A stretch of DNA of 64,000 bases from Micromonospora cremea (GTDB lineage Bacteria > Actinomycetota > Actinomycetes > Mycobacteriales > Micromonosporaceae), in the NCBI RefSeq assembly GCF_900143515.1, contig NZ_FSQT01000002.1:186001-250000 (forward strand), read 5' to 3'. The stretch's first letter is position 1. Each line of letters begins with the position of its first letter. The notes beneath the pieces are model-generated. The model was not told where the DNA came from. It made no database searches and saw nothing but the letters and a program-made list of their open reading frames with translations. Positions 26,001 to 33,985 of this stretch are shown piece after piece. A program made the position numbers and the translations under genes.

Positions 26001-27027
26001 GCGCCGTGCCGTGCAGCGCGGCGACCCGCGGGTCGCCAGCGGCTCGGGCGGCGGCGAACGAGTCGACCGCGTCGTCGAGGTCGGCTGGCCGACCCCGCAG
26101 ACGCCACCGGTCGCGCAGCCGCTGCCCGAGGTTGGCCAGCGCCACGGCGCGCACCGAGGCGCCGCTGCCGGTGACTCGGGCCGCGTCCCGGAGCAGCATG
26201 ATCGCTTCGTCCAGGTCCGCCGGCGCGCCGTCGATCTCGTACCGGTCGCCGAGCACGTTGCCGAGGTTGAACAGCCGGACCGCACGTTCCGGATCGCCGG
26301 CCGAGGTGGACTCCAGGCTCTCCCGGTGCGCCTCGATCGCGGAGGTCAGGGCGCTCCGCCGGCCGAGGTGCTGGAACTGCTCGCGGTGCACCCTGCCGAG
26401 GGCGGACAGGTAGTGCAGCCGCTCCGGCTCGCCGGCGGGCGTGCCGTCCACCGCCCGTCGCAGCAGAGCCGCCGCCCGGTCGACTCCCCGGTAGTCACGG
26501 TTGTTCTCCGCGGCGGCCATCAGCATGACGGCCTCGAGGAACAACGCGCCGGCCTCGCCGTCGGCCAGGCCGCTCGTACGCCCACCGGGAGCGGAGCCGG
26601 GGCCCCGGTCGGAACCGGTGGGGGCGGACGCCGGGCCACCGGGACCCCGTGGACCGGGGACCCGGCCGGAGTCCGGTGGTGGTCGGTGCGTGTGCAGCAT
26701 GGCCAGCAGTGACGGCGGCACCCGTTCCGGGGCGAAGCGCAGCAGGAACTCGGTGAGCGCGACCGCCTGGCCGAGGTCGTCGGCGTCCTCGCCCGGCGGC
26801 AGCAGCTGATATCGGTACCAGTGCAAACAGGCGAGGAGGAAGAAACCCTCCGCGACCGGCTCCGGCAGCGGCCCGTGCGCGGGCGTGGCGGTCACGAACT
26901 CGATGACCGCCTCGGCGTCCCGGATCGCACCGGAGTCGAGCACCGCGCGGTGGTCCGTCGTGGCGCCGAAGCGGTCCAGCCGCTCCCGCAGCCGACCCAC
27001 CGGGTCGGACCTGAACCGTCGCCACAT
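23026..27027 (-). CDS. TPR-repeat protein with C-terminal CHAT (caspase-like) domain
   Basis: The product has 1333 residues. Roughly residues 130-900 consist of TPR-type helical pairs, including several that read L-D-E-A-I-x-L-L-R-D-A-A or A-A-I-E-A-Y-R-S-A. From about residue 960 to the end it is a CHAT domain, ending in the conserved G-Y-A-H-L-G-P. The caspase-type dyad is visible as histidine in H-L-S-C-H-G (about residue 1200) and cysteine in L-S-A-C-E-T (about 1241). It is predicted to be a cytoplasmic protease or protease-like switch; no partner gene is adjacent. GGGGGAGG sits 4 bases before the ATG at 27027. An upstream ATG at 27051 has no such site. Confidence 0.87.
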   Translation of the reverse strand: MWRRFRSDPVGRLRERLDRFGATTDHRAVLDSGAIRDAEAVIEFVTATPAHGPLPEPVAEGFFLLACLHWYRYQLLPPGEDADDLGQAVALTEFLLRFAPERVPPSLLAMLHTHRPPPDSGRVPGPRGPGGPASAPTGSDRGPGSAPGGRTSGLADGEAGALFLEAVMLMAAAENNRDYRGVDRAAALLRRAVDGTPAGEPERLHYLSALGRVHREQFQHLGRRSALTSAIEAHRESLESTSAGDPERAVRLFNLGNVLGDRYEIDGAPADLDEAIMLLRDAARVTGSGASVRAVALANLGQRLRDRWRLRGRPADLDDAVDSFAAARAAGDPRVAALHGTALAERFLRDRATADRDAAIEAYRSALTGFGGLEPELTGVARTSLATLLAERHETDGVPADLDAAIEAYRAAAGSRSAHGGLDPDEMRHAVGRLLVTRYERRRRIGDITEAVRLLREGVDAAGEPADRARWLAELGYALGRGHADLGGVSALRAARDALAEAESLLPRADPLRHQVLNNLGNTLRELSDLAGEPALLEAAAVALRAAVAAAAPDAAALPTYRSNLGLVLQALFTSTQDLATLTEAIEVLAQATGTAPPGHPDRLPALHNYGAALNRRVELALDGALPAGGQPADQIRAGAARDADAAVTALREAAELAEREAEPTEYVQTHATLALAHLLRHRLHDDPAGLNEAVRLLQWLGESQPLVGAQRHRIHTNLGSALLLRYRAFRDEADAAAMLVANRAAVDALPAEHPARTMCLSNLATALEAVATPVALAEATAALRAAAAVESAPSLLRARAASRYAKHAAAAGDLPAALDGYATAIELIDLVAWHGMDTDDQARLLGLFPGLASDAAAVAIAVDRPERAVELLEYGRGVLLTRAHDAGADLAALRAQSPRLADRLADLQAALDGFTALAPAGPGGRAEQRYDLAMRRRELLAEIRARPGFADFLRPPPFAALARAAVGGPVVLVNVAARRCDALVVADGQVTVVPLPGLTLAELVTRTAGFLTAIAVLTGAAGPVGPEPAAQRRRLAARTEVGQALDWLWRVVAAPVLDAAAPASAPTASSGAVPAAGVDWPRLWWCPTGLLTLLPVHAAGPLDGGDGVLDRVVPSYTASLRALARARRGVPARAEPVDSALLVGMPQTPGLADLPGVAQEEEIVRQHLPRVRSLLGPAATPAAVLAALPDQPVAHLSCHGTQDLRAPAWGHLALASGPLHVRDLWRPAGRPGALAVLSACETVRGGAALPDEALTLGTAFQLAGFRHVIGALWSISDALTVRLCADLYAGLAVPGGIAPDRAAVALHRSVRRLRAALPDRPDTWAGYAHLGP

Positions 27028-27256
27028 CGTGCCTCCCCCGACCGGCCGCACCGACTGGGATCAGGCGTAGCAGATCGGACACGGCACGCGCCAGCGGCAC
27101 GAGGGCCGCAAACCGGATCTGCCGGCAGCCACCGTGTCCGCGCCCACAGTCGGCGTGCCGGCGCGCCGGGGATAAGGCGTCGCGATTCGGGGGATCATCA
27201 GTTCGGTGGCGGGCTGCTCTCATCCCCGCCGCGACGACACGATTGGGGAACCGCGT

Positions 27257-28129
27257 ATGGCGACCGACGTCAGCAAGCAACCCGCGAAGGCTTCCGGCAG
27301 CTACCGGATCGGCGGCGACCTCGCCGTCGACCGTCTCGGCTACGGGGCGATGCAGCTCACCGGGCCGGGCATCTGGGGTGACCCGAAGGACCCCGCCGAG
27401 GCGGTCCGGGTGCTGCGCCGGGCAATCGAGCTGGGCGTGACGTTCATCGACACCGCCGACTCGTACGGCCCGTTCGTCTCCGAGCTGTTGATCCGCGAGG
27501 CCCTGCACCCGTACGCCGACGACCTGGTCGTCGCGACGAAGGCTGGCCTCACCCGGGCCGGGCCGGGCGACTGGCGCCCGGTGGGCCGCCCGGAGTACCT
27601 GCGCCAGCAGTGTGAACTGAGCCTGCGCCACCTCGGCCTGGACACGATTCCGCTCTACCAGCTGCACCGGATCGACCCGCAGGTGCCGCTCGCCGACCAA
27701 CTGGGCGAGCTGGCGCTGTTGCAGCAGGAGGGCAAGATCCGGCACATCGGGCTGTCCGAGGTGACCGTCTCGCAGATCGAGGAGTCCCGCGCGATCACCT
27801 CGATCGTCTCCGTGCAGAACCTGTACAACATCGCCAACCGCAGCGCCGAGGACGTGCTGGAGTACTGCGAGCGCAACGACCTCGCGTTCATCCCGTGGTT
27901 CCCGATCGCCACCGGTGAGCTGGCGCGCCCGGGCGGGCCGCTGGACACGATCGCCGCCGCGCACAGCGCGTCGCCCGCGCAGCTCGCGCTGGCCTGGCTG
28001 CTGCGCCGGTCGCCGGTGATGCTGCCGATCCCCGGCACGTCCTCGGTGGCGCACCTGGAGGAGAACGTGGCCGCCGCGGAGGTGCAGCTCACCGACGACG
28101 AGTTCGAGGCGCTGGCCAAGGCGGCCTGA
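27257..28129 (+). CDS. Aldo/keto reductase
   Basis: The product is a 290-residue TIM-barrel NADPH oxidoreductase. The catalytic tetrad is visible as D and Y in F-I-D-T-A-D-S-Y-G, K in V-V-A-T-K-A-G, and H in L-Y-Q-L-H-R-I-D. The coenzyme end is P-I-P-G-T-S-S-V-A-H-L-E-E-N. The substrate is not predictable. TTGGGGAA lies 6 bases before the ATG at 27257. It is a single gene, convergent with the lipase, and both share a strong hairpin. Confidence 0.92.
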   Translation: MATDVSKQPAKASGSYRIGGDLAVDRLGYGAMQLTGPGIWGDPKDPAEAVRVLRRAIELGVTFIDTADSYGPFVSELLIREALHPYADDLVVATKAGLTRAGPGDWRPVGRPEYLRQQCELSLRHLGLDTIPLYQLHRIDPQVPLADQLGELALLQQEGKIRHIGLSEVTVSQIEESRAITSIVSVQNLYNIANRSAEDVLEYCERNDLAFIPWFPIATGELARPGGPLDTIAAAHSASPAQLALAWLLRRSPVMLPIPGTSSVAHLEENVAAAEVQLTDDEFEALAKAA

Positions 28130-28147
28130 CCCCGTCCATCGCGCGGA

Positions 28148-28179
28148 GCGCGGGTGGTCCGGGCCCGGACCACCCGCGC
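28148..28179. terminator. Bidirectional terminator between aldo/keto reductase and lipase
   Basis: A perfect 16-base palindrome runs from GCGCGGGTGG through GGGCCC to CCACCCGCGC, with no spare loop bases. It lies 18 bases after the reductase stop and 7 bases before the lipase stop. Confidence 0.65.
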
Positions 28180-28186
28180 GGGCCGA

Positions 28187-28975
28187 TCAGAGGGCGAGGC
28201 AGTTGGGTCGCACCGGGCCGTCGACGAGGGCGCCACGCACGATGGTGTACGCGGTGCCGTCGAGCACCAGTCCGAGGTGCCCGACAACCCGCAGGGGGCA
28301 GTACGCCTGGATCAGCACGTTGGTCGCACCGTCGTTGACGGCGGCGTTGCCGGTCGGCCGGACCAGCTCGTCCTGCAGGGTGCGGATGGTCGTGTAGCGC
28401 ACCGCGCCCGGGGTGTCGTCGCCGGCGTTGAGGTCGGCGAGGAACGCGGAGCCGATGGTCATCTGCTGGCAGGCCACGATGCCGGCGCAGCTGCCCAGAC
28501 CCAGGAACGCCAGGATGTTCGCCACGTAGGTGCCGTACTGCGGCGAGCCCAGGCTGACGTACCGGCCGACGGTGGCGGTGCCGCCGAGCCGCTTGAGGTA
28601 GTAGCGGGCGACGAGGCCGCCCTCGGAGTGGGCGACCACGTCCACCGTTGCCGCGCCGGTGCTGGCGCGCACCTGGTTGACGTACCCGGCGAACGCGCGG
28701 GCGGAGGTGGGGATGTCCCCGAGGCCCAGCCCGGGCAGCTGGTAGATGAAGGTCCGGTAGCCGTCGCCGCGTAGCCGGGCGGCGATCGGCTCGTACGCGA
28801 CGGCGACTCCACTGAGCCCGCCGACCACGATGACCGGGGCGGCCGCCGCGGCGACGGCCACCGGGGCGGCCGCGGGGGCGGCGGGGGCGGCCGGGGCGGC
28901 GGTCGCCGTGGCGGTGGACGCGAGCAGGGCGGCGGTGGCGAGGGACAGGACGAGGACGGTCTTTCGGAGCAGCAT
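28187..28975 (-). CDS. Secreted lipase (alpha/beta hydrolase, lipase class 2 type)
   Basis: The product has 262 residues. An N-terminal signal peptide of about 27 residues, ending in A-T-A-A, is followed by an Ala/Pro-rich spacer. The lipase body has V-I-V-V-G-G-L-S-G at the oxyanion region, the nucleophile elbow A-H-S-E-G-G-L-V-A, and a late histidine in V-V-G-H-L-G-L-V. Cysteines in the later half could form disulfides as expected for an exported enzyme. It most resembles secreted Streptomyces-type lipases and is exported through the membrane to act outside the cell. The ribosome binding site GGAGGTG precedes the ATG. Confidence 0.85.
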   Translation of the reverse strand: MLLRKTVLVLSLATAALLASTATATAAPAAPAAPAAAPVAVAAAAAPVIVVGGLSGVAVAYEPIAARLRGDGYRTFIYQLPGLGLGDIPTSARAFAGYVNQVRASTGAATVDVVAHSEGGLVARYYLKRLGGTATVGRYVSLGSPQYGTYVANILAFLGLGSCAGIVACQQMTIGSAFLADLNAGDDTPGAVRYTTIRTLQDELVRPTGNAAVNDGATNVLIQAYCPLRVVGHLGLVLDGTAYTIVRGALVDGPVRPNCLAL

Positions 28976-29054
28976 GGCTGCACCTCCGGGGGGGTGGCAC
29001 CCGGCGAACCGGGCAGGTGGGTGGGGGTGTCCGGTCGACCGTGCGACGATGATG

Positions 29055-29101
29055 CGCGCAACAATTTGGAAACGTCAATGACTGGTTACGCGCCGGTAAC
29101 C
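29055..29101 (-). promoter_or_regulatory. Lipase promoter with TTACC-type dyad
   Basis: On the minus strand a perfect dyad GGTTAC-N6-GTAACC (29084-29101) is followed 5 bases later by TTGACG (29078-29073) and, 18 bases on, by CATCAT. This is a plausible -35/-10 pair. The dyad lies upstream of the -35 and is placed for an activator. Confidence 0.5.
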
Positions 29102-29208
29102 CGTTGTTCCGACGGGGGCGCAAACCGGCATATCGGTGTCCCTCCACATCGGACGCCGACCCGGCGGCACGCACCCCGCCCCGGGACGCCGGATGGCATG
29201 CTGTGGCC

Positions 29209-30564
29209 GTGGCCGCCGATGAACCTCCCGAGCGCCAGCTGCGGGTGATGCCGTGGTGGCTGGTCCTGGTCGGCCTGCTGGTCGCCGCCGCCCTCGGCTG
29301 GCTGGTGCTGGACCTGCTGCTCACCGAGGCCGACCGGGCCAGCCAGCCGGACACCCGCGCCACGCTGCGCATCGACGCGATCCGCACCGGCCTGACCGTG
29401 GTCGCCGGCACCGGCGGCGGCCTGGCGCTCCTGCTCGCCGCCCGCCGGCAGTGGATCGCCGAACGCGCGCAGCGGCACCAGGAGAGCGTCGCCGCCCGGG
29501 ACCAGGCGCACCGCGACCGGGTGCAGGCGCACGCCGAGTCGGTGGCCGAGGCCGCACAGCGGCACCAGGAGCGGCAGTCCGGGGCGGCCGAGCACGACGC
29601 GGCCGAGCGCCGGTTGACCGAGCTGTACACCCGGGCGGTCGAGCTGCTCGGCAACGACAGCGCGGCGGTACGCCTCGGCGGGGTGCACGCGCTGGAGCGT
29701 CTCGGTCAGGACAATCCGGTCCAGCGCGCCACGATCGTGGCGGTGCTCTGCGCGTACCTGCGGATGCCGGCGCCGGACGACGAGCCGCGCGAGACGGAGG
29801 TCCGGCGCAGCGCGCAGCGGGTGCTCACCCGGCACCTGCGCGCCGCCGATCCGGCCTACTGGCCGGACGTCGCGCTGGACCTGGCCGGGGCCCGGTTGCT
29901 CGACTTCGACGCCGCCGGCTGCACGCTGATCGACGCGGACTTCACCGGGGCGGTGTTCACCGGCGCCACCAGCTTCGCCGGCACGACCGCCCGGGGGCGG
30001 CTCAGCCTCGGGGTGGTCTTCGGCGACGTGGTCTTCGACGATCTCGTCGCCGACGCGGAGGTCGTGCTGGACGACGCCCGCGTCGGCGGGGAGGCGAGCC
30101 TCGACCGGGTGGAGTTCGGCGGCGGGCTGTCCTGCCGGCGGGCGACCTTCGACGGCCCGGTGTCCTTCCGCCGGGCTAGCTTCGGTCAGCCGGCCAGCTT
30201 CGACGCGACCCGATTCGGCGAGGGGGCCACCTTCCGGGAGGCCACCTTCCTCGGCGGCCTGTCGATGGAGCACACCGAGTTCGCCGGGCACGCCGGTTTC
30301 CGCTCGGCCCGGTTCGCGGACATGGCGCTGTTCCGCTGGACGGTGTTCGGCCGGGACGCGATGTTCGAGCAGGCCCGGTTCGAGGGGGCGGCGAACTTCG
30401 GGCGGGCCCGGTTCCACGGTCCGGCCAGCTTCGACGGCGCGTGGCTCAGCCAGCCACCGCAGGTCGACCAGGCGCGAGCGACGGTCGACGGCGGTCACGC
30501 CTGGCCCGCCGGCACCACCGTCCAGCGACTCGACGACGAGTGGCTGCTGCTGGTCGACCGCTGA
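29209..30564 (+). CDS. Membrane-anchored pentapeptide-repeat protein
   Basis: The product has about 451 residues. Two hydrophobic segments near the start (about residues 14-34 and 60-78) are followed by a long polar, Q/E/R-rich coiled region (about 80-130). An alpha-helical part begins with L-T-E-L-Y-T-R-A-V-E-L-L. From about residue 220 the protein carries tandem pentapeptide-type repeats with an F or L every five residues (F-x-x-A pattern, such as A-D-F-T-G-A-V-F). These fold into a right-handed quadrilateral helix. Function is unknown; related proteins shield targets or scaffold membranes. CATGCT six bases before the GTG at 29209 suggests a leaderless start; a GTG at 29203 is possible. Confidence 0.8.
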   Translation: MAADEPPERQLRVMPWWLVLVGLLVAAALGWLVLDLLLTEADRASQPDTRATLRIDAIRTGLTVVAGTGGGLALLLAARRQWIAERAQRHQESVAARDQAHRDRVQAHAESVAEAAQRHQERQSGAAEHDAAERRLTELYTRAVELLGNDSAAVRLGGVHALERLGQDNPVQRATIVAVLCAYLRMPAPDDEPRETEVRRSAQRVLTRHLRAADPAYWPDVALDLAGARLLDFDAAGCTLIDADFTGAVFTGATSFAGTTARGRLSLGVVFGDVVFDDLVADAEVVLDDARVGGEASLDRVEFGGGLSCRRATFDGPVSFRRASFGQPASFDATRFGEGATFREATFLGGLSMEHTEFAGHAGFRSARFADMALFRWTVFGRDAMFEQARFEGAANFGRARFHGPASFDGAWLSQPPQVDQARATVDGGHAWPAGTTVQRLDDEWLLLVDR

Positions 30565-30579
30565 CCGGCTGGGCGGGCC

Positions 30580-31161
30580 TCAGCGCGGAACGGACGGCGG
30601 GCGCAGCCCGTCCAGGGCGACGCCGAGCACCCGGTCGCGCTGCTCGGGTGACGGGAACTGGGCCATCGTGAGGCCGCTGATCAGCCGCACCACGTCGTCG
30701 AAGCCGATGTCGTCGCGGACCACGCCGGCCGCCTGGGCGCGGCTCATCAGCGGCTCACCGGCGGCGTAGATCTCCGTCCGGCAGCTCCGGAAGATCTCGG
30801 AGTCGTGCAGCAACTGCTCGGCGAGCGCCCGCTTGGTGGCGACGTACGCGACGAAGCGGTGCAACCAGGCGACGAGGGCGTCCCACGGAGGCAGCTCGGC
30901 CAGGTCCTCGGCGGAGCGGCTCAGGGCCCGCACCTCCTCGACGTAGACGGCCTCGAAGAGGTGCCGCCGGCTCGGGAAGTTGCGGTAGAGCGTGCCGATG
31001 CCCACCCCGGCCCGCCGGGCCACGTCCTCCAGGGAGGCGGCGGCGCCGTGCTCGGCGAACGCCTCGCGGGCGGCGGCGATGAGGGCGTCGTAGTTGCGCC
31101 GCGCATCGGCCCGCTTCGGCCGCCGGGCGAAGACCTCGGGCGCCTGCCCCGCGCTGGTCAT
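30580..31161 (-). CDS. TetR/AcrR family repressor of the adjacent MFS pump
   Basis: The product has 193 residues. The N-terminal HTH reads A-F-A-E-H-G-A-A-A-S-L-E-D-V-A-R-R-A-G-V and continues with G-T-L-Y-R-N-F-P-S-R. The rest is a ligand-binding helical domain. The ATG at 31161 is favoured because GAGGTGA lies about 8 bases upstream; a GTG at 31173 is possible. It is divergent from an MFS drug-type exporter, and the gap holds three GGAGGC-type dyads, so it most likely represses itself and the pump until a substrate binds. Confidence 0.9.
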   Translation of the reverse strand: MTSAGQAPEVFARRPKRADARRNYDALIAAAREAFAEHGAAASLEDVARRAGVGIGTLYRNFPSRRHLFEAVYVEEVRALSRSAEDLAELPPWDALVAWLHRFVAYVATKRALAEQLLHDSEIFRSCRTEIYAAGEPLMSRAQAAGVVRDDIGFDDVVRLISGLTMAQFPSPEQRDRVLGVALDGLRPPSVPR

Positions 31162-31190
31162 GACGTGCGTCACCTCACCTTGGTTGCATC

Positions 31191-31263
31191 CGGAGGCAAG
31201 CCTCCGCTAGCTTAGTGGAGGCACCCCTCCGGAATCCCGGAGGCCTGCCTCCGGTTAGCTTAC
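31191..31263. promoter_or_regulatory. Tandem TetR operators and promoters between tetR and MFS genes
   Basis: Three related dyads are present. A perfect CGGAGGC-AA-GCCTCCG lies at 31191-31206, an imperfect GGAGGCACCCCTCC at about 31217-31230, and a perfect CCGGAGGC-CT-GCCTCCGG at 31237-31254. Each perfect dyad is followed at once by (C/G)TTAGCTTA or CTAGCTTA (31206-31214 and 31254-31262), a likely -10 box. The unit dyad plus TAGCTTA thus occurs twice, 46 bases apart. Confidence 0.75.
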
Positions 31264-31379
31264 CTCGGGACTCGCCCGATCCGCCTGGCCACCCGATCGC
31301 CCGGGCCCGACAACCCGCCCCGCCTCCGCACGGCGGGTGACAAATCTCCTTCCGTACCGCAATCAGGGAGTTTTCTCTC

Positions 31380-32846
31380 GTGGCAGTGACCTCCCGACGC
31401 AGCTCGCGTCGGCTCACCTTCACCGTGCTCGCGGCCGGCGCCGGGTTCTTCGCGATGCTCCAGTCGCTGATCACCCCGGTGCTGCCGACCATCCAGCAGG
31501 ACCTGCACACCTCGCAGAACACCGTGACCTGGGTACTGACCGCGTACCTGCTCTCCGCGTCGATCTTCACGCCGATCCTCGGCCGGGTCGGGGACATGGT
31601 CGGCAAGGAGCGGATGCTGGTCGTCTCGCTCGCCGCACTCGCCCTCGGCTGCCTGCTGGCCGCCATCGCGCCGAACATCGCCGTCCTCATCATCGCCCGG
31701 GTCGTGCAGGGCATCGGCGGCGCGGTCTTCCCGCTGTCGTTCGGCATCATCCGCGACGAGTTCCCCGCCGCGCGGGTCTCCGGCGCCGTCGCCGCCATCT
31801 CGGCGATCGTCGCCGCCGGCGGTGGCCTCGGCGTCGTGCTGGCCGGCCCGATCGTCACCACGCTCGACTACCGGTGGCTGTTCTGGATCCCGATGGTCGT
31901 GGTCGGGCTGACCGCCCTCGCCGCGTACCTCTTCGTGCCCGAGTCGCCGGTACGTACCCCCGGACGCATCGACTGGCGGGCCACCCTGCTGCTCTCCGGC
32001 TGGCTCGTCGCGCTGCTGCTGCCGATCAGCCAGGGCGTGGCCTGGGGCTGGACCTCCGGCCGAGTGCTCGGCCTGCTGGCGCTCGCCGTGGTGCTGCTGG
32101 TCGGCTGGCTGGTCGCCGAGGTGCGCTCCGCCAACCCGCTGATCGACATGCGGATGATGCGCCTGCCCGGCGTCTGGACCACCAACCTGGTCGCCCTGCT
32201 CTACGGCGCGTCGATGTTCTCCGTGTACGCGTTCCTCCCGCAGTTCGTGCAGACCCCCACCGCCGCCGGTTACGGATTCGGCGCCAGCATCAGCCAGGCA
32301 GGCCTGCTCATGCTCCCGATGCTGGTCGCGATGTTCGTCGCGGGCCTGGTCGCCGGCCGGCTCCAGTCCGTCTTCAGCGCCAAGGCACAGCTCGCCACCG
32401 GCGCCGCGTTCAACGTGGCCGCCTCCGCGATGCTGGCCGCCGCGCACGACACCCGCTGGGAGGTCGCGCTCGCCGGCGGCCTGGTCGGCCTCGGCATCGG
32501 TCTGGCCTTCGCCTCCATGGCGAACCTGATCGTGGGCAGCGTGCCCGCCAGCCAGACCGGCGTGGCCACCGGCATGAACGCCAACATCCGCACCATCGGC
32601 GGCGCGATCGGCGCCGCCGTGGTCAGCGGCGTGATCACCGCCCACCCGCAGGCCAACGGACTGCCCCGGGAGGCCGGCTTCACCACCGGATTTCTCGTCC
32701 TCACCGCGATCGCCCTGGCGGCCGCGCTCGCGGCCCTGGCCGTCCCGTCCGCCCGGCGGGCGTCGGCCGGTCGCCGGCCGTCCACCGCGACGATCGTCGA
32801 GTCGGAGCTAGCCGGCGAGTTCGCCACCATGCCGTCGACCCGCTGA
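31380..32846 (+). CDS. MFS drug-resistance transporter (DHA2/EmrB type)
   Basis: The product has 488 residues and hydrophobicity suggesting 14 membrane segments. Motif A is visible as L-G-R-V-G-D-M-V-G-K-E-R after segment 2. Motif C, typical of proton-drug antiporters, reads G-G-G-L-G-V-V-L-A-G-P-I near residue 145. It is divergent from a TetR gene with shared operators. AGGGAG lies about 8 bases before the GTG start. The efflux substrate is unknown. A strong hairpin follows the stop. Confidence 0.92.
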   Translation: MAVTSRRSSRRLTFTVLAAGAGFFAMLQSLITPVLPTIQQDLHTSQNTVTWVLTAYLLSASIFTPILGRVGDMVGKERMLVVSLAALALGCLLAAIAPNIAVLIIARVVQGIGGAVFPLSFGIIRDEFPAARVSGAVAAISAIVAAGGGLGVVLAGPIVTTLDYRWLFWIPMVVVGLTALAAYLFVPESPVRTPGRIDWRATLLLSGWLVALLLPISQGVAWGWTSGRVLGLLALAVVLLVGWLVAEVRSANPLIDMRMMRLPGVWTTNLVALLYGASMFSVYAFLPQFVQTPTAAGYGFGASISQAGLLMLPMLVAMFVAGLVAGRLQSVFSAKAQLATGAAFNVAASAMLAAAHDTRWEVALAGGLVGLGIGLAFASMANLIVGSVPASQTGVATGMNANIRTIGGAIGAAVVSGVITAHPQANGLPREAGFTTGFLVLTAIALAAALAALAVPSARRASAGRRPSTATIVESELAGEFATMPSTR

Positions 32847-32851
32847 ACACC

Positions 32852-32889
32852 ACCGGAGCCCGGGGCGGTCCGCCGTCCCGGGCTCCGGT
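32852..32889 (+). terminator. Terminator of the MFS gene
   Basis: ACCGGAGCCCGGG (32852-32864) pairs perfectly with CCCGGGCTCCGGT (32877-32889) around a 12-base loop and is followed by GTTTCC. Confidence 0.7.
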
Positions 32890-32952
32890 GTTTCCGTCAG
32901 ATCCGGGAGTACGCTGGCCGCTTCCGCCCGTTCCCGTCCACAGGATGAGCAC

Positions 32953-33945
32953 ATGCCCACGTCCGAGTTGCTGACCGCCGACCGCATCGACGAGATCGAC
33001 GCCCTGGGATCCACGAGCCCGGACCCGGCCGCGCTGGTCGCCGAGCTGGTGGGTGCCGTCGACGAGGGGCGGGTCGCCGACCCCGACGACACCGGGTACG
33101 CGCTACTGGTCGCCGCGGACATCCTGGTGCAGGCGGGCGACCTGGCCGACGCGCTCGCGCTGACCACCCGCGCCATCGCCGAACAGCCGGAGGACGACGC
33201 ATACGCCCGATCGATGCGCGGCGGCCTGCTGCTGCGCCTCGGTCGCGAGGACGAGGGGATGGCCGAGCTGACCGTCCTGCGCCCGCTGCTGGAGACCGAC
33301 CCCGACGCCACGTACCTGATCGACGACCTGGCGGAGGCCGGCCACACCGAGACGGCGCTGGAATGGCTCACCGGGGCACTCGACGCGATCATGGAACGGA
33401 CCCGCACCGAGCAGCACGAGTCCGAGGACGCGCAGGACGAGGCCGCCGCCATGATCTACGGGCTGGCCCAGCGGCGGCACGACCTCCGCGAGGAGATGGG
33501 CCTGCCGCACGACGACTACGACAACCTCGCCGACCGGCTGCTCGCCGCGAGCAACCACGCGCTCGACGCGCTGGACGACGGCCCGGCGACGCTGCTCTTC
33601 TGGCCGCGGGCGGAGTTCGACGCGCTGCTGGTGCGCTGGCCCGCGCTGATTGACAGCTACCCCGCCACCTGGGACGAGCACCGCGCCCAGATCGAACGCG
33701 CGCTCGCCGAAGCCTCCGGGCTGGGCGGCGCCGACCTGGGTGTCGTCGCCGGCTCCGTCGCCGGGTTGGCGGCCTTCGCCGAACGCGAGGGCAGCGACCC
33801 CACCGACGAGGAAACCCACGACGAGTACGCCGACTCGCTCACCGGGCCCGACCTCAGGTCCTGGCCACCCGGCCGCAACGACGCCTGCTGGTGCGGGTCG
33901 GGCGCCAAATACAAGAAGTGCTGCCTGCCGCGCTCGCGCGGCTGA
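32953..33945 (+). CDS. SEC-C motif protein with TPR-like body
   Basis: The product has 330 residues. The N-terminal 200 residues are helical, with TPR-like pairs (A-L-A-L-T-T-R-A-I-A and similar). The C-terminal end holds a SEC-C zinc motif as G-R-N-D-A-C-W-C-G-S-G-A-K-Y-K-K-C-C, the same kind that ends SecA. The zinc ligands are the C-x-C and C-C pairs. In stand-alone proteins the motif marks association with ribosomes or with protein-handling steps. It is transcribed convergently with the small helical gene of the FtsK cluster. Confidence 0.88.
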   Translation: MPTSELLTADRIDEIDALGSTSPDPAALVAELVGAVDEGRVADPDDTGYALLVAADILVQAGDLADALALTTRAIAEQPEDDAYARSMRGGLLLRLGREDEGMAELTVLRPLLETDPDATYLIDDLAEAGHTETALEWLTGALDAIMERTRTEQHESEDAQDEAAAMIYGLAQRRHDLREEMGLPHDDYDNLADRLLAASNHALDALDDGPATLLFWPRAEFDALLVRWPALIDSYPATWDEHRAQIERALAEASGLGGADLGVVAGSVAGLAAFAEREGSDPTDEETHDEYADSLTGPDLRSWPPGRNDACWCGSGAKYKKCCLPRSRG

Positions 33946-33985
33946 CCACTTCATCCGCCTGCGCGGGCCAGCCACGGACCTGTGA

